From assembly GCA_963580455.1 (NCBI GenBank), contig OY756970.1:18228001-18292000 (forward strand): a stretch of DNA of 64,000 nucleotides. The letters are read 5' to 3'. The position numbers were made by a program, and so were the translations under genes. Below, piece after piece: positions 12,265 to 24,691 of the stretch (position 1 is the stretch's first letter; every line of letters starts with the position of its first letter). The DNA is from Euonymus europaeus. Its lineage: Eukaryota; Streptophyta; Magnoliopsida; Celastrales; Celastraceae. Below the pieces are notes generated by a model. That model saw nothing but the letters and a program-made list of their open reading frames with translations. It ran no database searches and was not told where the DNA came from.

Positions 12265-12623
12265 ATGAAGTTGTTCTTTGTAACCTTCATGATGCTTTGT
12301 TCACTTCTGCTTAGCTCTTGTTTCTTTGAACCTGCCAAGGCTCAGTCATGTAAGAGCTGCTTCCTCCCTTGTTTCAATCTTTATGTATTTACAATTGTAT
12401 TAAAGTGAGATATTTCTTCATTTTAAAATCTATGGCAGTGTTTTGTGCCGGAAAGTGCAAGGCAAGGTGTGCCAGAGCTGGATTCCAAGATCGGTGCATC
12501 AAGTACTGTGGTATTTGCTGCCAGAAGTGCAAGTGTGTTCCTTCTGGAACCTATGGGAACAAGCATCAGTGTCCTTGTTATAGGGACAAAAAGAACTCCA
12601 AAGGCAGACCAAAGTGTCCTTAA
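12265..12623 (+). CDS. GASA/snakin gibberellin-regulated peptide precursor
   Basis: Two exons (12265-12349 and 12439-12623) join in phase to an 89-residue precursor. Exon 1 encodes a hydrophobic signal peptide ([19 protein letters not shown]) ending around AKAQS. Exon 2 encodes the mature GASA domain with all 12 conserved cysteines: [10 protein letters not shown], then [21 protein letters not shown], and the C-terminal KCP. The six disulphides are typical of small secreted apoplastic peptides tied to gibberellin-responsive growth and, for snakins, antimicrobial defence. There is almost no variable linker between the signal peptide and the Cys domain, as in the short GASA class. The start is the only ATG downstream of the TATA box. 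Family assignment is very firm; the individual role is not deducible. Confidence 0.95.
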
Positions 12624-13160
12624 ATCATCATCTTCATTACCACTTCGACCATGTTTTTTGGGGTTTGCTTTAGGGTTTGATATGTTTGTTGGTATCAAAT
12701 AACATTTGTTGCTCCTCTGGGTTTGATATATGGTGTTCTTAGAATCCATGATTCCGGTGCTCAACTCAACTGACACAAAAAATGTATTCCCATCCATTAT
12801 GCGAGATTTGAATCCTGATCGAGGAAAACATATATTTATATGAGTGTGTTGCATGTGTGTGAGTTTTATGGGTCAAAAAAGTCAACAAATATAAATAATT
12901 TACTACCTTAATGTCATAACAACCAACAATATGGGAAGGCTACACAGGACATACTTCAACAACTCTACAACAACCTCAATCGAAATACGAGTCCCTAAAC
13001 CTAAACAAAACACAAAGGAAAAACCCTAAACACAAGCCTTCCCAGCATAAACTACTTAGAGCATAGACGGAAAAATTAACATAAATAACAAAGAGAGAAT
13101 AAGAAGCATCATTAAGTCCCATTAGAGGTAAAAGCAGAACATAGAGCAAGCCATGGAGCT
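12624..13160. other. Gap between convergent genes
   Basis: Holds the 3' UTR of the GASA gene (plus) and presumably that of the Pumilio gene (minus). No other gene is seen. Confidence 0.5.
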
Positions 13161-15117
13161 TCAAACAAATCTTCCAACATGTCGCTTGCTTGCTCTGGCC
13201 TGAGCCAGCACCCTTTTCCCATGAAGATGACTTTGTAGAGATACACTCTTGTCCATAACGCAGTTAACAAGAATGTCATGAATATCACCCTGATTTATCA
13301 AGGAAAAATGACCCAACTACAAATTAGAATTCTAAGTATAAACTAGAGTAGGCAATAAATAATATTAAAAACAACACCAATTATATAAGCTAGTGATCTG
13401 AACCTTTGATACTTCAAGTGCTGACTGGGCAACAAAGTTCCCAAAAGGATCTTGAAGAACCTTAAGAAAGTCTGGACTGTAAATAATTTCCTGGATAATC
13501 CTCGATCGATGCGTAGCATCTGACTCTTTCAAACACTTCTCCACCACATGGCTACCAAACTTGTCAAGGGAAAGACGTACATAACTTCCTTCAAGCCGTG
13601 CTACCATTTCTGCCGTTACTCGCGGTATCCCCATTGCAAGTAAGAACTGCACAACATAGTTCCTGAAACAAAAATTCCAGAAATCAAATTATCTTGAAGT
13701 ATAGAATAAACTTAAAAATAAAAATAAAAATAAAAATAAAAATGAGGGAATTAAAAAGGATCACAAACCCATATGGATGTTCTGATAGTAATAATGCATT
13801 AGCTGTTATATCAGCAACTAGTCTCTCCTTAATGTCCCTTGGAGCATAAGACAAACATTGTTGCAGTACACAACACCCACTCTTGTTGGTGGCAATGTCA
13901 AGACTGTTTTCTGATATCTCTCTCATTATATCCTGCAACAAAAATGGATTTAGGAATCTATAATTATATATATATTAATTATTGACACGTTTATCTGGTG
14001 ATGAATGCAGAAAAGTACCCTGATATCTACATAGCTGAAGAATCTTAAGCATTGTTGAATTACATGATGACCATCCCCATTCTTGGTTAAGGTGAGTGTG
14101 ACATGTTTCTGCTTCAGAACTGATACAAGCAAGGATCTTTGTTCTTGAGTGGTAATACACTCTACCATCTTTTGTACAACACGAGTTCTACGACATGTTT
14201 TACACAAAATTTATTAAACAAAAAGCAACAACAATGAAGAACTAAAACTATAAATTTTGCTGCAAAAAGGAAGATACTTACCCATGATGATCAGTGCACA
14301 AACTTATAATCCTCTGTTCATTAGTGGTCAACCAAAGAAGAAGTTGATTCAATTGTTCTTCGTTACACACCTCGAATAGCTTCTGCACAACAAAATTACC
14401 AGAAGGGTCTTTTATGAGTTCACTCAGATTATCTTTCATCTCCATAAAAATCATATAGATATCCTCTGGCTTTCCATCTTCTAACTTCCTCTGCAAGAAA
14501 ACACATCCTTCTGGATCTTTAGCCAATAAACACATTTGACCTCTCAATTGATCCAAAGATAACGAATTGTTAGAGTAATGCTTCCTTGATGAAAAAAAGT
14601 TTGATCCAACACCACTAATAGATCTGTCACGGATGGAACCGAGTCGGATCCCACTCTGATCCAAATCATGCCTAACTGAATATCTGCTGCGCTGCAAATA
14701 GGAATTAGTTGTGGATTGATCCACTGAATTAAATCCCAATGATCTCAGATGAGGTTCCCTAGCAGCAGATTGGATCCTCATCGTCAGCAAACTTTTCAAG
14801 AGTTGCTGCTGCTGATATTGATATAGATGAAACCTATCAATTCCATTGAAAGAATCAATTGGAGACAGATCATAACCCCTGGAAGTCGATAGATTCATGA
14901 GACTGAAAGCTCGATTGATATCATAGTCTTCGCCAATAGGGTTTAGCTGCATCCTATTCATATCAACTGAACGTTGATTTTGGTGGTTTTGTAAGGTAGG
15001 GTTTTGAGAGAGACGGTCCAGTGATTGATCAGGAATCTGGTTTCTTGGGGTAGAAGTGTATGGGAGTTGTGGTTGAAAATAAGAGTCGAACGGATCGACA
15101 TGATTTTGGTTTTGCAT
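13161..15117 (-). CDS. Pumilio/PUF RNA-binding protein, 5 exons
   Basis: Exons on the minus strand are 15117-14282, 14187-14019, 13932-13769, 13662-13404 and 13289-13161; all have GT-AG borders and compatible phases, giving 518 residues. The N-terminal half is a low-complexity Gln/Asn/Ser-rich region without known domains. The C-terminal PUM-HD has eight recognisable repeats, with cores DPEGCVFLQRKL, DPSGNFVVQKL, DHHGTRVVQKM, NGDGHHVIQQCL, NKSGCCVLQQCL, HPYGNYVVQFLL, DKFGSHVVEKCL and DPFGNFVAQSAL. Such proteins bind UGUA-type elements in mRNA 3' UTRs and repress or destabilise the transcript in the cytoplasm. The non-canonical repeats 4 and 5 resemble the divergent plant group that includes Arabidopsis APUM8-12. 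The C terminus after repeat 8 is short. Confidence 0.93.
13714..13743. repeat. (AAAAAT)n microsatellite
   Basis: About five copies of the hexanucleotide, within the third intron of the Pumilio gene. Confidence 0.85.
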
Positions 15118-15947
15118 ATTCTGTGAAGGGATTGGTTATTGAAGGAGGCCTGGAGGATTGTAAGCAAATATGAGGGATTTATACCAGTAGAATGTTGAAC
15201 AATTCCTCCTGCATTGTTATTGCCTTTTCTTTCTTCAGAATCTTCACTGTGTCTCGAGAAGAACGAGTCTGGGATCTCTGATTGAAGATATAAGGAAGGA
15301 CTAAAACAACTTAGGTGTTAGGGTTTATGAAGAGGTTTAAACGACCTATGAAAGAAGAGGTTTAAGCGTGCTAGAGTTTTGTTTCCAATTCCATGCAAAA
15401 CAATAATCCTTGTTTTTATATTCTTTTTTTTAATATATTAAATTATAAGAATTAGTTTCCTATATAAAAAGAAACACTTGCTAAATCGTTAGTTCTTTCA
15501 GATACGTTCATGGAAAGTCTTGTCTTGTTAAAAGGTAAGAAAAGTTATGTAATTGAACCAACAAATGTTGTACTGAAATACAAATCCTCTGGAATTATTT
15601 GCAATCCAAAACAGAGAAGGATTAGTGAATAATTAACGTAATGGCATGTTGATTCTATTCTCTCACTCTTTTAGGATTCTTGTTCAAAACAACATAGCCC
15701 TCTCTACACCAGACAAATCTGTTCTTTCCTGTCGTTCCAACCTGCCTGCTCTGGGACCCTATTAGTAGTTTAGTACCCTTCAAGAGAGCACGAGTATCAA
15801 TGTAACTGACTAAATAAGAGCAGCCTGATTCGCCATAATTCCATAGTCCAGTACATCTTCCACTGGTAGGATCATAAGAACACTACTAGAATGTCTCCAT
15901 TCCTTAGACGCAGCGGAACAATGCATATATGACTTTTTCACTATCAC
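15118..15947. other. Gap between two minus-strand genes
   Basis: Bases just above 15117 should contain the 5' UTR and promoter of the Pumilio gene; those just below 15948 are the 3' flank of the PPR gene. No additional gene is supported. Confidence 0.45.
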
Positions 15948-17864
15948 CTAAGACTGGGCTACTACATTCATTTCCTTTACCAATGCATTCAGGGTCTCAT
16001 ATATGCTGTGAATATGAGGATGCGATGCAGAACCCACTTGGAATTCATGGACAACTCCATCGATGCTGATCCAACTATGACCAGGCTGCTTCTTGACCCC
16101 TCTCTCTCTCATAAACCACCTTAGTAAGGAGACATCAGTCCATCTGTGATCAACTGCAAATACATTGGATAGCATCACGTAACTCGCAGAATTTTCTGGG
16201 TCCACTTCTTCGAGCTTGCGGAAGATACTTTCAGCCAATTCAACTCTAGAGTGGAGTAGGCATCCCCCAAGCAATGCACCCCATACGAAATTGTTAGGTT
16301 CCAAAGGCATAGAGGAAACAACCTCAAAAGCTTCTTCAACATGACCTACTCTTGCCAGAAGATCAATATAACAGGCATAATGTTCCAAACGAGGAGCGAT
16401 GCAGAAGCACGATGTCATGTCTAGGAATATCTGTCGCCCTTCATCCACCAATCCTGAGTGCCTACATGCAGATAAAAGGGCAAGAAATGTTCCAGAATTG
16501 GGATATACACCAAACTGGTCCATTTTGGAGAAAAGCCTAAGGGCTTCCTCTCCTTCGCCGTTAGTTGCAAGACCCATTGCCATTGCATTGAACAAAACTA
16601 CGTCTCTAGAAACTACCCTATTGAAAACCTCCTTTGCTCTGTCCAAACTTCCACACTTACAATACATGTCGATCAATGCAGTAGCTAGAAATGTGTTAGA
16701 TTCTAGAATACCTTTCCTTCCTCTATCTTTCATGTACCCGTGAACCCAGATTCCAAGCTCTAAATCACCGATTTGAGCACAAGCTGAAAGCACACTAACC
16801 ATTGTAACATGGTTTGGTCGACAATGGGGATTCTCCATCATCATGCGAAAAAGACTCAAAGCATCCATGGGGTAACCATGTTGAACATATGCATTTATCA
16901 AACAGTTCCAAGGAAGCACACTTCTTTTTCCATTTTCGCTAATATCATCAAATATTTCCCTGCTTTTATCAATCCTTTCCCATTTACCATACAAATAAAC
17001 AAGAACGGTGTTCAGAAAATCGCCACTAATAATGTTAATATCATCATTGCTCATCAATCTTGAGAGAATTGTTACCCATTCCTCAATTTGGACAACTTTA
17101 AGCATCGAGCATGCCGACAAAATTTTAACCATTGTGTCATCTTTAGGAAGCAATTTTGTCTCTAACATCGAACAGAAAAGCTGTAAGACTCTCTCAGTCC
17201 GACGCGATTGAGCATAACCAGCAATCAAAGAAGTCCAGCAATAAACCGTACTTTTGTCTGGCATTTCATCAAACAATTTGCATGCAGACTCCATATCTTT
17301 AAGACCTCTAGCATAAACAGCCAGTAGCCCGTTACAAACAGAAGAATTAGACGCGAAACCCAATTTCACGATATGGGTATGAAGTTGTTTGAGACATTGT
17401 GAGTTATTATAACAGGATTTTAATAGGGAGGAAAAGGTGAAGTCATTAGGAGAAAGGGACCTTTGTTTTAAGGTATTCAAGAGAGAAAAACAATCAGAGA
17501 GTAGACCCTCTCGCTCAAAGACACCGATAGCAGTATTGAAGGGGAAGATCCCTGGGTTGTGAAGCTGAAAAAGTAGTACTCGAATTGCCAAGTGAGATGG
17601 GTAGTGGCCAATGAGACGAGTAGCTATTAAACTATCTTGATGGGCTCCTAGGAGAAAAACTTGAGCATGGATTTGCAGGAGATGATAATGTGGGATGCGA
17701 CCTTGCAACATAGTAGCGAGATTGAGATTAGTGGAGTCAACAGAGCATGATGAGAAAGAACGCAGGTCAAGTACTACGTGAAAGCTGAAGGAGCATTTCA
17801 GGGGCTTCGGTTCGTTTAGAAAACGAGGGAAGAATAAAACGACTTTTGTAAGCCAAGGTTTCAT
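15948..17864 (-). CDS. Pentatricopeptide repeat protein, PLS class, E subgroup
   Basis: A single uninterrupted frame gives 638 residues from the ATG at 17864 (MKPWLTKVVLFFPRFLNEPK). The frame stays open upstream to 17894 but without an ATG. The N terminus is basic and hydrophobic, fitting an organelle presequence, probably mitochondrial. About a dozen PPR-type repeats of P, L and S kinds follow; examples are VYCWTSLIAGYAQSRRTERV, FLATALIDMYCKCGSLDRAK and VLFNAMAMGLATNGEGEEAL. The end carries the E motifs (WGALLGGCLLHSRVELAES, then GVKKQPGHSWISIDGVVHEF) and stops shortly after without a DYW domain. E-class PPR proteins bind organelle RNAs and usually direct C-to-U editing together with a DYW partner. 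The intronless form is usual for the family. The target RNA is unknown. Confidence 0.93.
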   Translation of the reverse strand: MKPWLTKVVLFFPRFLNEPKPLKCSFSFHVVLDLRSFSSCSVDSTNLNLATMLQGRIPHYHLLQIHAQVFLLGAHQDSLIATRLIGHYPSHLAIRVLLFQLHNPGIFPFNTAIGVFEREGLLSDCFSLLNTLKQRSLSPNDFTFSSLLKSCYNNSQCLKQLHTHIVKLGFASNSSVCNGLLAVYARGLKDMESACKLFDEMPDKSTVYCWTSLIAGYAQSRRTERVLQLFCSMLETKLLPKDDTMVKILSACSMLKVVQIEEWVTILSRLMSNDDINIISGDFLNTVLVYLYGKWERIDKSREIFDDISENGKRSVLPWNCLINAYVQHGYPMDALSLFRMMMENPHCRPNHVTMVSVLSACAQIGDLELGIWVHGYMKDRGRKGILESNTFLATALIDMYCKCGSLDRAKEVFNRVVSRDVVLFNAMAMGLATNGEGEEALRLFSKMDQFGVYPNSGTFLALLSACRHSGLVDEGRQIFLDMTSCFCIAPRLEHYACYIDLLARVGHVEEAFEVVSSMPLEPNNFVWGALLGGCLLHSRVELAESIFRKLEEVDPENSASYVMLSNVFAVDHRWTDVSLLRWFMRERGVKKQPGHSWISIDGVVHEFQVGSASHPHIHSIYETLNALVKEMNVVAQS

Positions 17865-17946
17865 ACTGTAATCTGATGTTATGCCGCAGCCCACAGGTCT
17901 CTTTTTTATGCAATTTAATGTGTTGTTTGGTTGTGAAGTTTGAACT

Positions 17947-18839
17947 CAGGGATGGCATCGGATCGAATTTTTCAAAATCTATATCCGATCCTAAATAAAA
18001 ATAATATATCCATATCCATATACTAGGGATAAAAAAAATCTAAATCATATCCTATTCATCGGATTTCGGATATTCTCCATGGATATCAGATTTATCCATA
18101 TAACACGTTGACACATATTTTGCTAGCCTATGATACCAATTATAACTTCATGATTCATTAATTTAGGAATATAAACCAAAGTCTAAAGTATAAATAATAT
18201 CAAAAATCATCTAGCAACATACAAAGTTTTTTGAAATCAAAGTGTAAAGTTCATAAAACGTCACAATCAAAATGCTTACATCAACTGACAAATTCAAAAT
18301 GAATAACAGCTTCAATAAAGTTTGGTAAACCTCATCTTCATAAAAGTTGATGACAATGCTATCATTTGTTACATGTTAATTTATAATGTTATTGTTAGGT
18401 TTAGGGTTTACATTAGTATATTTTCAGTATTCAATACTAACTTTACTAATTAGAGTTTTAAAAATATTAGTCAATTGAATATTTGAATTAGTAATATGAG
18501 ATCATATCCCATTATATAGTGTTATTACAAATTACAATTAATTCAAATTACAAAAAATATATATCTACATTGACAATTATAATATGTATATAAATATATT
18601 AATGACACTAATTATCAATTACATAATATGTGTGTGTCGGGTAGAATCAGATCGGATCGAATATCCGCACGTTCGGGTCGGATCGGATACGGGTTTCGGA
18701 TCAGATGTGCCTAAATCCATATCCATTCAAAAAATTCGGATTTTATCCATATCCATTATCCAGTCAACGGATTTTCTACTGTTTGACCGGATCGGATCAG
18801 ATCGGAAATCCACGGATTCGAACACATTTGTCATCTCTA
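17947..18839. mobile_element. Non-autonomous hAT-like element rich in GGATCGGAT words
   Basis: The left end AGGGATGGCATCGGATCG and the right end, reverse complemented as TAGAGATGACAAATG, have the Ac-like hAT end shape. Subterminal arrays of GATCGGATCGG and ATATCCATATCC lie at both sides (about 17955-18110 and 18640-18830) around an AT-rich core without coding potential. No clean 8-bp target duplication was found (TTTGAACT left, GATTTGAG right), so the exact borders are uncertain. Confidence 0.5.
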
Positions 18840-19473
18840 GATTTGAGAGTTGGATTATTTATTCCAGCAACCCACTTCAACTGCATTTCTTCGTCCATTA
18901 CACATTGGCCCAAAATCCAATTTACTTATATTCTGTTTTGGGTTTTAAGAATCGCACAATTTTATAAGATTTAGACTTTTAGCGTATTTAGATCGAGACA
19001 AAAACTAAAAAAAAAACGAAAGAAGATAATGTAGAATATTTTTTTGGAGGTAAATCTATGAATCCGAGTACAGCAAACCATTAAATGTGCATGATGGCAA
19101 TGTCTCACCAACAAAAAATTGAAATACAACCCACTCAATATCATGAACAAATTTCTATGTTCAGATAAAGAAAACCCCTGGTAAATTTAAATAGCGAGCT
19201 AATGAGATATCGAGGTGAGAAATCTCCAGTTTCTTCTTATGACCGCGTCTCAATTCCATCAACGGGCAAAATGAAAATTTGAAGAATCCTATAATGCTCT
19301 TATACTCTCAGAACATGACAAGAAAGAAGATATGCTCATAGCTGATAAAATTATTACTGAAAAATAAGTGTATCCGTCTACAACCTCTACACACAAATGA
19401 ACTCCCAATTCCAGTCTCCTCATGTACGAAAAAAGGTTGCATCCACCCTTCAATATATATATACAAACAAATC
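18840..19473. other. Gap holding the DUF760 gene 3' flank
   Basis: No coding region is supported. The 3' UTR of the minus-strand DUF760 gene should lie in its right part. Confidence 0.4.
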
Positions 19474-22400
19474 TCAAGCAACTTCCTCACCACTCCAAGT
19501 ATCATTTTCCATATCGCTTGTCAATGATAAAAGTTCCATCAGCTCCATTCGAAATTCAAGGCCCCTCAGATAGTGTCCCAGCAGCATGCACCTGAAGAAG
19601 ATAAAAAACATAGATCAGAATCCAAAGGGCGTAATATATATTTCACTCCTTATTTGCAGAAGCAAACATAATACCAAACAAAACCAAAATTAGTAAAAGA
19701 AAGACAATTCATAATTACACAACAGAAGCAAAGAACTACTAAAGCAAGCACCTTGCACATCAGAGTTTCAGCCCTCCTTGTCAAATAAGGTAAAGGTAAA
19801 AATAAACAACTCACATGCACAAGGCTACGTAGTGGGCGGGCTAGGGGACAAGCAGGATATACAAAGAACTTGCCCCACATAATATATGGAGACTGTTTTC
19901 AGGAATTGAACATATGACCTTTAGGTTGCATGAGTGTAACTCTCCACTGGGTCACTTGTCCAATAGAAAGAATAATGAGAGGAATATCTGATGCATCATA
20001 AGATAACAACAAAAGTACAAGCATAAGCTCATTTACTACATTTAATCACCGAAAACCAAATGTGGGTAGTGTTGCACAGGCCTCTAACTTATCATAATTC
20101 TCCTTGTTATCCAGACTAAAGCCATCATGTAACAGCACAGGCAGGTTCCTGAATAATCTTCAGAATAAATGCAGACAGAAATTTGATTTTCCTTTTCAAA
20201 TATCAAGAAAAAAAGGATTATTTAAGATGTTAAAAAAGCCACACTAACTAGTACATAACCCCATGACGACACTTAGCATCAAAAAATTCTATTTTTCAGT
20301 GCCTCCATCAAGCATCCACCAGAGTAGGAAACGTTCATATGGGTAAATGTCTCCCTGCATAATGCCCTTGTGGTGGATACAGGGTTGTGGAAGGACAGAT
20401 GTACATAGTTTTACCCCCATATGGAAAGAGGTGGTTTCCATGATTTGAACTTGTGGGATCTAGGTTGAAATGAAGAAATCTTGAGCACGTGCGTGTGTGT
20501 ACTGTATAGTGTGGAGAGAGAGAGAGAGAGCAAACTAACCAAAATAGAAGGCGAGCCAGGTAGTCCCGAGTTAATGAGATAAGAGGACGGAAATGAAGTG
20601 TGTTCTCAACAAGTTCAGCACCATCTTCACTCCATAAATTTACTGTCCCAGCTGATGTGTTTTCCGGTGCAGAAGGAGCCTTAGAATGCATCCTGGGTGA
20701 AAGTGTGGCAAGGAGACCATGGACTACCGAGTGGATTACTTCCCTTAATTCATGGGAAGTGGGTTCTGATAGCTCAACCACCTGTCCATGGCATGTTTAT
20801 CAGTTGCGATTGCAAAAATAATAGTTTTGACCTTCAAGAGAAGAGAGATTAAACAGAACCAAACCAAGTCCCCGTTCATAGATGTAAATGAACAAGTTAA
20901 AGGTTTAACAAGACGGCAAAATTCATGACCCTAAAGAATATCTGGATTACTAAATTGTGAACTAAGAACTTTGGTACATATGGGATATGCAGGTACATAC
21001 ATGATCAGTACAACTCACATCAGTTACCGACTTACCATGCTTCCTAAGATTTGAACAAAATGGACTATGATATTGCCATAAGCAAAGCAACAGTTGCTGG
21101 ATTTTACCATTGTAGTCATTCTACTCCAAACAATTTATTGCAGCATGTTACTAGGGTTTTGACTAGGAATAGAACCCAAAAAATTCAAATGAATTTTCAA
21201 CTTAAGACGTACAAGAAATTATGCATGATGACTGAACATGTGTTTAGATGGTAGATATTAATGAGCTTCTGTTGTCGTGAATACACTTTGAAAAAATAAT
21301 CCAAAAATTTCACAAAAAGAACTTTGACTTGGTTTAGGAATGGGGGTAAACCTTTTCTGGTTGCAGCGATCTTAAGTAGTCGAGCAAATCATTCTTCTCC
21401 TCCCCAACAAACTGTTGCATTTGAAGAGCGACATTTTTCCTCTTTGCATCACCAAGTTCCTTTTGACAAAATAAGAATAAAAGAAATATGAGAACGAATC
21501 CCCAACACATTGCACAAGATAGATGGTGAAGTAAATAATTCCACTTTTACAGTTAAGTGAAGACAGAAACAGAAAAGAAATACAAACCTATTTGAAATGG
21601 TACTCCTAAAAAACATATTTGCAATGGTACTCCTAAAAGAGCCTCAAAGAGGGCATCAACTACATAAAAGAAATCTCATAAAGCAACATGATAGCACCCC
21701 AAAACAAATCTGATATTACAAGCATGAGACATGTATAAAAAATAGATAAAATGGCCTCTTATTGCAATTGGCTCTTTTAAATGACCCATCCTTGCAACTT
21801 CAGCCAAGATAGCAACTATATCCAACTACTTAAAATGGCCTATGCAATCCTTTTTGTTCCATTATACGGCCACTTGCTCGTTTCAGAAATATCAATATGT
21901 TAGGAAAGAACCTCATATCATCAATAGAAGTTCCTGATAATATGAGCATAAGATATCTCAAAGCGAGATGGGCGAAAAACCAATTGATTGTTTTTATATT
22001 AAAATTCAAGGTCCATTGTTATTTGCAGTCAAACACCAATCATAATCATTAACCTAACTTCGACAACTCATTGATTTTTCAAATAGCAAAGGAAGGTCCC
22101 CTAGAATGCTCTTACATACCTTTTTTACTGAAGATAAACGAGACTGCAAATGAAGAATATATTGTTGAGCCTCACGGGACATCTCTCCAAGGCCTAGTCC
22201 ATTTATGTTATCAGATGAGTTCTCAGTTATTTTCTCAGATTCGGACGATAAATCTTCAGTTCCAGAAAGATTGTCTATATTTACACAATCAAGCAACATC
22301 TGCTGCAAATCAACTTTAGAGTTTTCAAGTGCTCCATTTTCATGATTTTCTTTGTGTGTGTCAAGGTTTCTTTCAAGACAAAGCCTGTATTCAGCATTCC

Positions 22401-24691
22401 GCAATGTATACCTGTTAAAACAGAGAAAATCATTTGAATATCTCTAGCGTAATAAGGGACATGGGCTAATAGAATATTGCAGAAAGACTACTGAACTCCA
22501 TAATCAAGCCTTAGAAGTTTAGAGGTTAGAACTAACCATACATATATAATTGCACAGCAGAATGAAAATTGATATTCAAATTTATCTATTTCAACTAAAA
22601 GAGAATAGTAAGATTAAGGAGAAACATTATGTGGTCCAGAATGATGGTTTCCCAACATCAAAAGAACCATTCCAATAGCAATCAATCAACTCTACACTAA
22701 CCCACTCTCTCACAACCAAACAGCTGTTCCGCAACATAAATTACAATTATATATGTAGTAGTAGAAGAAGAACATACCCAGTCATCATTGAAGAAACCAA
22801 TAACCTGGAAAGGGGCTCCCATAAAGCCTCAATAAAAACTTGAAACTGGTCAGAAGGAAGTAAGCCCAACATGCCTGAGATGGTCCTTTTCATGGCATCC
22901 AGGGTGGTTGGAGGAACGTCCTTTTGGATAAGGCTAACATCCAATGGCTCTATCTCTTGTATCAACTTTGCAAGGACTGATTTCTGTAAGAATGAACAAC
23001 CTACCATAAGAAGCAACATCACTGAACAATCCTAAAAAACGACTATGCATACTTTTCCAACAAATTAAAAACTATCTACCTAATGATTTTATTATTCTAA
23101 TAGCAGTTCTTCTTGACCATTGATCATTCATTTACATGACCATCCATCTAAAACTGTCTCCCTACTTATATACCTAGACTAATTGTTCATACTACGTAAC
23201 TATCAAAATGTATGGCTAGTTTGAAGAAGAATACTTAAGATAGAAAAACAACATAAAGAGAAACCTGCCAAACCAAATGGAAACTTCCAAATAGAAGATA
23301 GAGTGAGAAAATGGATACTCCCAGCTTTCTTTTCCATCTTAATACATCTTCCTAATCCAATGTGAGTAGGATTTCAGTGGACAAAGATAGTACGCCAAGG
23401 TGGTCAAAATTTGGCAAACGTATCCAAGCCATGGCATGTCTAACAAGGTATCGAAATGAATCATGCTCCCCTGCCATACAAGGCAATCCCCAATTAAATG
23501 GATGGGCGGGAAGCCAGATAGAAATGACCTCTGTATCCTCACCCCATCCAATGGATGAGTGTACGACCCCCTACCACATACCTATTGGTATTTGGTACAA
23601 TCTACTTTAGATGTAGTAGAATGGTGAAACGGATTTCATGGTATACTATTTAAGAAAACAATCAAACAAACCATCCCTGGAAACCCTTTGTTGATTATGA
23701 ACAAAATCAATGTCCTAACACAGTGACACCACATGTTTTCCTAGGAAACTAGCATTTCGATTCACAGGCTTGCACATAGCAGAATGGTCTTGTAAGTTCT
23801 TCATTCCCCTACAACCGTCAAATTTCAGGAAGGAGACACAATCTATTATAGTTGCATGGCAAGGCTCTTATGAAAGGACAAACGCTGTCAGTCAGGGTCT
23901 AATTTGAGATGTACGTACAATATTACTTCCAATGGAGCCGAATGATGCAACTCTTGTCAGGTAAAGTGGCCAAAAAAATTGTAAATGAATCCACAGAAGT
24001 TCCAGGCCAGTTACAATTCAGATGTATCTGAAGTGAGCTGATAATTTTGCAAATGACTCCACATAAGATCCAGTCGAGTTTACAATTGAGAAGTATCATA
24101 AAAGCCTTTCAGCAAGTCCCCTGTTCATGATGGGGATTATATGGGGTGAAAACAACAGATCCTTAACTCGGAGGAATCAACAGATATGTTGTTACTAATT
24201 AGTTGTTTAGTTGCATTAAGCTTTGGTGTTCCAATCTCCGTTACCTCTCTGTCAATTAAGTTTTGTAATTCCATGACTCCATCAAGAAATTTCATTTACC
24301 TTTCACAACATCAGCACCTAAATCCAACTACGAAACTACTTGTTTTGTCAATCTTCATCTAGTTCACAATCAGACTGCCGCCAATTCTAAAAACCTGCAA
24401 CTGGTTATTAAATTCCTTTCAAATCAAATAAGCTAATGCACACATTCCAAATTTTACCAAACCAAATAAAAAAAAAAAGCAAACCTTATTAGTCGAATTC
24501 GAATCCGGCCTGGAGTCGAGTCCCTCGAAAGAAGAAGCTGAATTCGACGAAGCGAGTACCAGGGTCCGCAATTTTCTAGGTTTCGTGACTGATAACGATT
24601 GAGGATGAGACGAGTGGGAGACATAGAGAAGGGGACGATGTAAGGGGAGCGGAGAAGGAGAAATTAAGGAAGAGAGGAGAAAGGTTGCCAT
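19474..24691 (-). CDS. Chloroplast DUF760 protein (UV-B-induced At3g17800-like), 6 exons
   Basis: Minus-strand exons are 24691-24485, 22983-22778, 22411-22120, 21459-21352, 20781-20540 and 19591-19474; all splice as GT-AG in matching phase to 390 residues. The start is the ATG giving MATFLLSSLISPSPLPLHRP, a Ser/Leu-rich chloroplast transit peptide of about 50-60 residues. Two DUF760-type blocks follow: one has SVLAKLIQEIEPLDVS, LLPSDQFQVFIEALWEP and LLVSSMMTGYTLRNAEYRL; the second has LLDYLRSLQP, LARLLFWCMLLGHYLRGLEF and RMELMELLSL near the C terminus. Arabidopsis relatives include the UV-B-induced protein At3g17800 and At1g48450; biochemical role unknown, location probably plastid stroma. 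Two SINE copies sit in intron 5. Intron 1 is about 1.5 kb. Confidence 0.88.
19793..19965 (-). mobile_element. Au-like tRNA-derived SINE, decayed
   Basis: Read on the minus strand, AACCTAAAGGTCATATGTTC, then AATTCCTGAAAACAG, matches the pol III B-box region of Au-type plant SINEs. It is followed by TTATGTGGGGCAAG and the tail signature TAGCCTTGTGCATGTGAG. It lies in intron 5 of the DUF760 gene in the gene's own orientation. Target duplications were not resolved. Confidence 0.6.
20336..20490 (-). mobile_element. Second Au-like SINE in the same intron
   Basis: On the minus strand AACCTAGATCCCACAAGTTC, then AAATCATGGAAACCACCTC, again shows the B-box and downstream Au-SINE signature. It is followed by GGGGGTAAAACTATGTACAT and GGGCATTATGCAGGGAG. 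It is more diverged than the first copy. A GA microsatellite lies just beyond, at about 20513-20530. Confidence 0.55.

Noticed and set aside
12423..12854. 143-codon frame opposite the GASA gene
   Set aside because: Shadow of the GASA exon 2 and its 3' UTR; the 12-cysteine frame on the plus strand is decisive.
16352..17211. Plus-strand frames within the PPR gene
   Set aside because: Antisense shadows; the minus-strand frame encodes clear PPR repeats throughout.
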